DNA of 8,051 nt from an uncultured Pyrinomonas sp. (lineage in GTDB: Bacteria > Acidobacteriota > Blastocatellia > Pyrinomonadales > Pyrinomonadaceae): NCBI GenBank assembly GCA_937135995.1, contig CAKZOF010000709.1, positions 1-8,051 on the forward strand. The letters run 5' to 3'. Made by a program: the position numbers and the translations under genes. The notes beneath the pieces are model-generated. The model worked only from the letters and a program-made list of their open reading frames with translations, had not been told where the DNA came from and did no database searches. This document shows positions 6,343 through 8,051 of the stretch, piece after piece. The first letter of the stretch is position 1. Each line of letters opens with the position of its first letter.

Positions 6343-8051
6343 ATGAAAAATACCACCTCTTTTGATGCTTTTCAAGAAAAACGTCCACCTTTCTTCCCTG
6401 AGCAAATCCCAACCGAACTAACCACACTCGAGCAGTGGGTGTGTTGGCGGTACGAAACCAGAGACGGACGCCTGACGAAAGTGCCCAAAGTGCCCCACAA
6501 CCCAAGGGCTAACGCTTCCGTCACCGACCCACAAACGTGGGGTGACTTCGACACTGCGCGTGCCGTTGTCGAGCGAGGTGAGGCTGACGGCGTAGGGTTG
6601 GTGCTCACGTTGGAGCTGGGGCTGGTGGCGTTCGACTTCGACAAGTGCCGCACGCCCAACGGCGCGTGGGACGAGGCGGTGTGGGAGATGGTCCAGACGC
6701 TCTCGAGCTACACGGAGGTGACGCCGTCGGGGCAAGGGCTGCGCGTGCTCGTGTGGGGCAAGCTCCCACCACACGGGCGGCGCAAGGGGCAGGTCGAGAT
6801 TTATGAGGACAAGCGCTTCGTCACCGTCACGGGCTGCCACGTGGCAGCTACGCCTCACGCGATTGAACATCGGCAAGCGGAGATTGAGCGTGTCTATGCG
6901 CGCGTGTTCGGCGACGACGCCGCGAAGCCCCAAAAAGCTTCAACGCATGCTCGCAAGAAGTCGCACGCCTTGCGCGAAGCTCAGGCCCTTGCTCCCGCCA
7001 CCGACGAAGAGGTGAAAGCGTGGATGGCAAACGTGGTGGTGAAGGGGCTGCCCTCACACAAGTGGGAGTTGTTCGACAAGCTCTGGACCAGCACCGACGA
7101 GGCTGGCTACAAGTCAGCGTCCGAAGCCGACTACGCGCTGATGAAAGAGATTGTCGCGTTGTGTGACGGGGATGCTGTCCAATCGGCCTCGCTTTTCTTA
7201 GCCTCGAAGCGCGGCGCGCGCGAGAAGTGCGCGACTCGACCCGACTACGTCCTACTAACGCTGAACGCCGCGCTCGACGCTTGGCGCAAAGAGAGTAAAG
7301 AGAGCAAATCGAACCTTGCGTGGGAAGAGAGTAAAGAGAGCGAAGCGAGCGCAGCGCTCGCAGCGGCAAGCGCTGTGCCTCTACTCGATGTAGAGGCGGG
7401 AGGTACCGGTTCGGGCTTCCACGCGCGTGTGTTGAGTGAGTTGTGGCGTAACCGATACGTCTGGTGCCCGGAGTGGCGAACGTGGCTGGTGTGGGACGGC
7501 GCTCGGTGGCGGCGCACGCCGCGCGAGCGTGTAGTGAGCGAGGCGTGGGGCACGCTGCGTGATTACTACACACGGCAGGCGGCTTTGTCTGCGTCTCCCG
7601 GGGCCCTCAAGCGGTGGTCCACTCCGCTTGCCTCGCTGTCCAAATCCACGCGGTGGGTGTGTGAAGCGGTGGACCTGCTGCGCGGGTTCGACGGGTTCTT
7701 CGTTCACGCGCATTGCTTCGACTCAGACCCTTACGTGCTTAACTGCGCGAACGGCGTGCTGGACCTGCGCACGCTCGAGCTTCTTCCCCACGCGCCTGAA
7801 TTCTTGTGCACGCGCATTACTCGCGCGCCTTTTCTCGCTGACGCCGAGGCGACGGATCGCTTCGGGGCCGAGCTTGCGGCGGGCCTTCGTCCGGGAGACG
7901 TCGTTGTTCTCGAAGGCGATCTCGGCGCCGCCCTGGTAGAGCATGCCGAACAGAATGGCGGCCAGGATGATGCCGACGGGATGCGAGCGGCCCATCAGCG
8001 CCACCGCGATGCCGACAAAACCGGCGCCTGCTACGAAGTCCTGCTGGATGC
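6343..8051 (+). CDS. Primase-polymerase / P4 D5-type replication protein (partial; only to ~7851 is primase-like)
   Basis: ATG 6343, preceded by GGAG (6332-6335), opens a frame with no stop before the window end (569 codons). Residues about 25-175 resemble the primase-polymerase domain of phage/plasmid replication proteins: LEQWVCWRYE near the start, acidic FDFD at 97-100 (likely metal-binding), TPSGQGLRV (127-135) and RFVTVTG (158-164). A spacer with a KESKES repeat (about 316-345) follows. Residues about 357-497 match the D5 N-terminal domain, including DPYVLNCANGVLDLRT (462-477) and LCTRIT. Such proteins prime and, through a C-terminal SF3 helicase, unwind the element's origin. The helicase domain should begin soon after residue 500, but similarity stops near residue 503 and the frame continues into TsaE-like and antisense permease sequence. 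The gene is thus truncated by a junction; the last ~66 codons are probably not its own. Confidence 0.8.
   Translation, partial: MKNTTSFDAFQEKRPPFFPEQIPTELTTLEQWVCWRYETRDGRLTKVPKVPHNPRANASVTDPQTWGDFDTARAVVERGEADGVGLVLTLELGLVAFDFDKCRTPNGAWDEAVWEMVQTLSSYTEVTPSGQGLRVLVWGKLPPHGRRKGQVEIYEDKRFVTVTGCHVAATPHAIEHRQAEIERVYARVFGDDAAKPQKASTHARKKSHALREAQALAPATDEEVKAWMANVVVKGLPSHKWELFDKLWTSTDEAGYKSASEADYALMKEIVALCDGDAVQSASLFLASKRGAREKCATRPDYVLLTLNAALDAWRKESKESKSNLAWEESKESEASAALAAASAVPLLDVEAGGTGSGFHARVLSELWRNRYVWCPEWRTWLVWDGARWRRTPRERVVSEAWGTLRDYYTRQAALSASPGALKRWSTPLASLSKSTRWVCEAVDLLRGFDGFFVHAHCFDSDPYVLNCANGVLDLRTLELLPHAPEFLCTRITRAPFLADAEATDRFGAELAAGLRPGDVVVLEGDLGAALVEHAEQNGGQDDADGMRAAHQRHRDADKTGACYEVLLD
7290..7341 (+). 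repeat. 16-nt direct repeat in the primase spacer
   Basis: AGAGAGTAAAGAGAGC occurs exactly at 7290-7305 and 7326-7341, 36 nt (12 codons) apart, encoding two charged KES/EES-KES stretches. It lies in the low-complexity spacer between the primase-polymerase and D5 domains, followed by an alanine-rich run (AALAAASA). Confidence 0.85.
7831..7929 (+). pseudogene. TsaE-like fragment fused in frame to the primase (likely chimeric)
   Basis: In the frame of the primase, residues from FLADAEAT onward read like TsaE, the P-loop ATPase needed for the tRNA t6A modification: FGAELAAGLRPGDVVVLEG then DLGA. In TsaE this lies immediately before the GKT/GKS of Walker A. Here ALVEH follows instead, so the fragment ends exactly before the catalytic lysine. 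Only about 25-33 residues are present, with no start codon or ribosome site. FLADAEA also fits the primase, so the left junction lies somewhere in 7831-7851. Recognition rests on motif memory, not an alignment. Confidence 0.6.
7909..8051 (-). pseudogene. Fragment of a nucleoside/sugar ABC transporter permease (chimeric at its 3' side)
   Basis: Read from the right edge leftwards, the minus strand encodes IQQDFVAGAGFVGIAVALMG then RSHPVGIILAAILFGMLYQG and GAEIAFE. This is the membrane segment near the C-terminus of BmpA-associated simple-sugar/nucleoside ABC permeases (NupQ/YufP-like): GxGFxGIAVALxGxxHP followed by a hydrophobic helix and GGAE. The normal continuation of such permeases, a final hydrophobic helix, is absent. 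After position 7909 the frame turns into charged, unrelated sequence (NNDVSRTKARRKLG), which is the reverse strand of the TsaE-like segment. The upstream part lies outside the window. Confidence 0.72.

Larger units (their letters stand above)
4629..7851 (+). mobile_element. Left part of a tRNA-Lys-integrated element (int, HTH regulator, primase); right end not in window
   Basis: The element starts at the tRNA-Lys remnant and includes, all rightward, a tyrosine recombinase, a small AlpA/excisionase-like protein and a primase-polymerase/D5 replication protein. This is the integration-control-replication module of P4-like satellites, integrative plasmids and some prophages. The original tRNA 3' end was displaced to this left junction, so the opposite junction should rebuild a whole tRNA-Lys(CTT) on the minus strand. 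No capsid, conjugation, defence or metabolic gene is visible, so the class is open. The end given is where element-like sequence stops being recognisable, not the true terminus. Confidence 0.82.

Noticed and set aside
6848..7573. Minus-strand 241-codon frame opposite the primase
   Set aside because: Arg/Ser/Pro-rich low-complexity translation typical of antisense GC-rich DNA; the plus strand has primase/D5 motifs and a good ribosome site.
7831..8051. A new primase-TsaE fusion with an antisense-encoded permease
   Set aside because: Each piece breaks in the middle of a domain, no start signals exist, and the joins fall at ~20-nt shared sequences; a chimeric contig end is simpler.

Overview
The window joins three kinds of DNA. 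(1) Positions 1 to about 4628 are ordinary bacterial chromosome. (2) From 4629 rightwards lies the left end of an integrative element inserted in a tRNA-Lys gene. (3) The last ~200 bases look like a patchwork of unrelated gene pieces, most simply explained as a contig-end misassembly. The host is a GC-rich bacterium. The run of a CorC/HlyC-type protein, surE, pcm and a DedA protein, plus the character of the proteins, would fit Acidobacteriota or a neighbouring phylum, but this is low-confidence inference; no rRNA or lineage marker is present. The alphaproteobacterial feel of the last 200 bases should not be used to place the host. 

Chromosome: the tail of a YheT-like alpha/beta hydrolase (1-114); a promoter-like TATAAT; a DUF21-CBS-CorC_HlyC membrane protein (263-1585); surE (1752-2555) and pcm (2555-3262), overlapping by one base and surely co-transcribed; a DedA-family membrane protein (3387-4052); and tRNA-Pro(CGG) (4171-4247), closed by a strong intrinsic terminator. 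SurE and Pcm are the familiar stationary-phase/damage-repair pair. 

Boundary: 4295-4628 has no convincing gene but carries a diverged 33-nt direct repeat. At 4629-4673 the minus strand reads as the 3' part of a tRNA-Lys(CTT), from anticodon loop to CCA, and the match stops at the anticodon loop. This is the displaced-attachment-site signature of a tyrosine-integrase element. Its orientation predicts that the element extends right and ends at an intact tRNA-Lys outside the window. 

Element: inverted repeats (4674-4772), a tyrosine recombinase with all catalytic residues (4787-5965), a 16-bp palindrome, a 69-aa helix-turn-helix AlpA/excisionase-like protein (6075-6284), a 13-bp hairpin, and a primase-polymerase/D5-type replication protein starting at 6343. 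This is a minimal integration, control and replication module of a P4-like satellite, integrated plasmid or phage. No cargo is visible before the sequence breaks. 

Right end: the primase frame stays open to 8051, but primase similarity ends near 7851. It is followed by about 25 residues of TsaE ending just before the Walker A lysine, then by a minus-strand nucleoside/sugar ABC permease fragment. The last two overlap by about 21 bases. I see no convincing novel system here; the best leads are the tRNA-Lys element and the chimeric right end.
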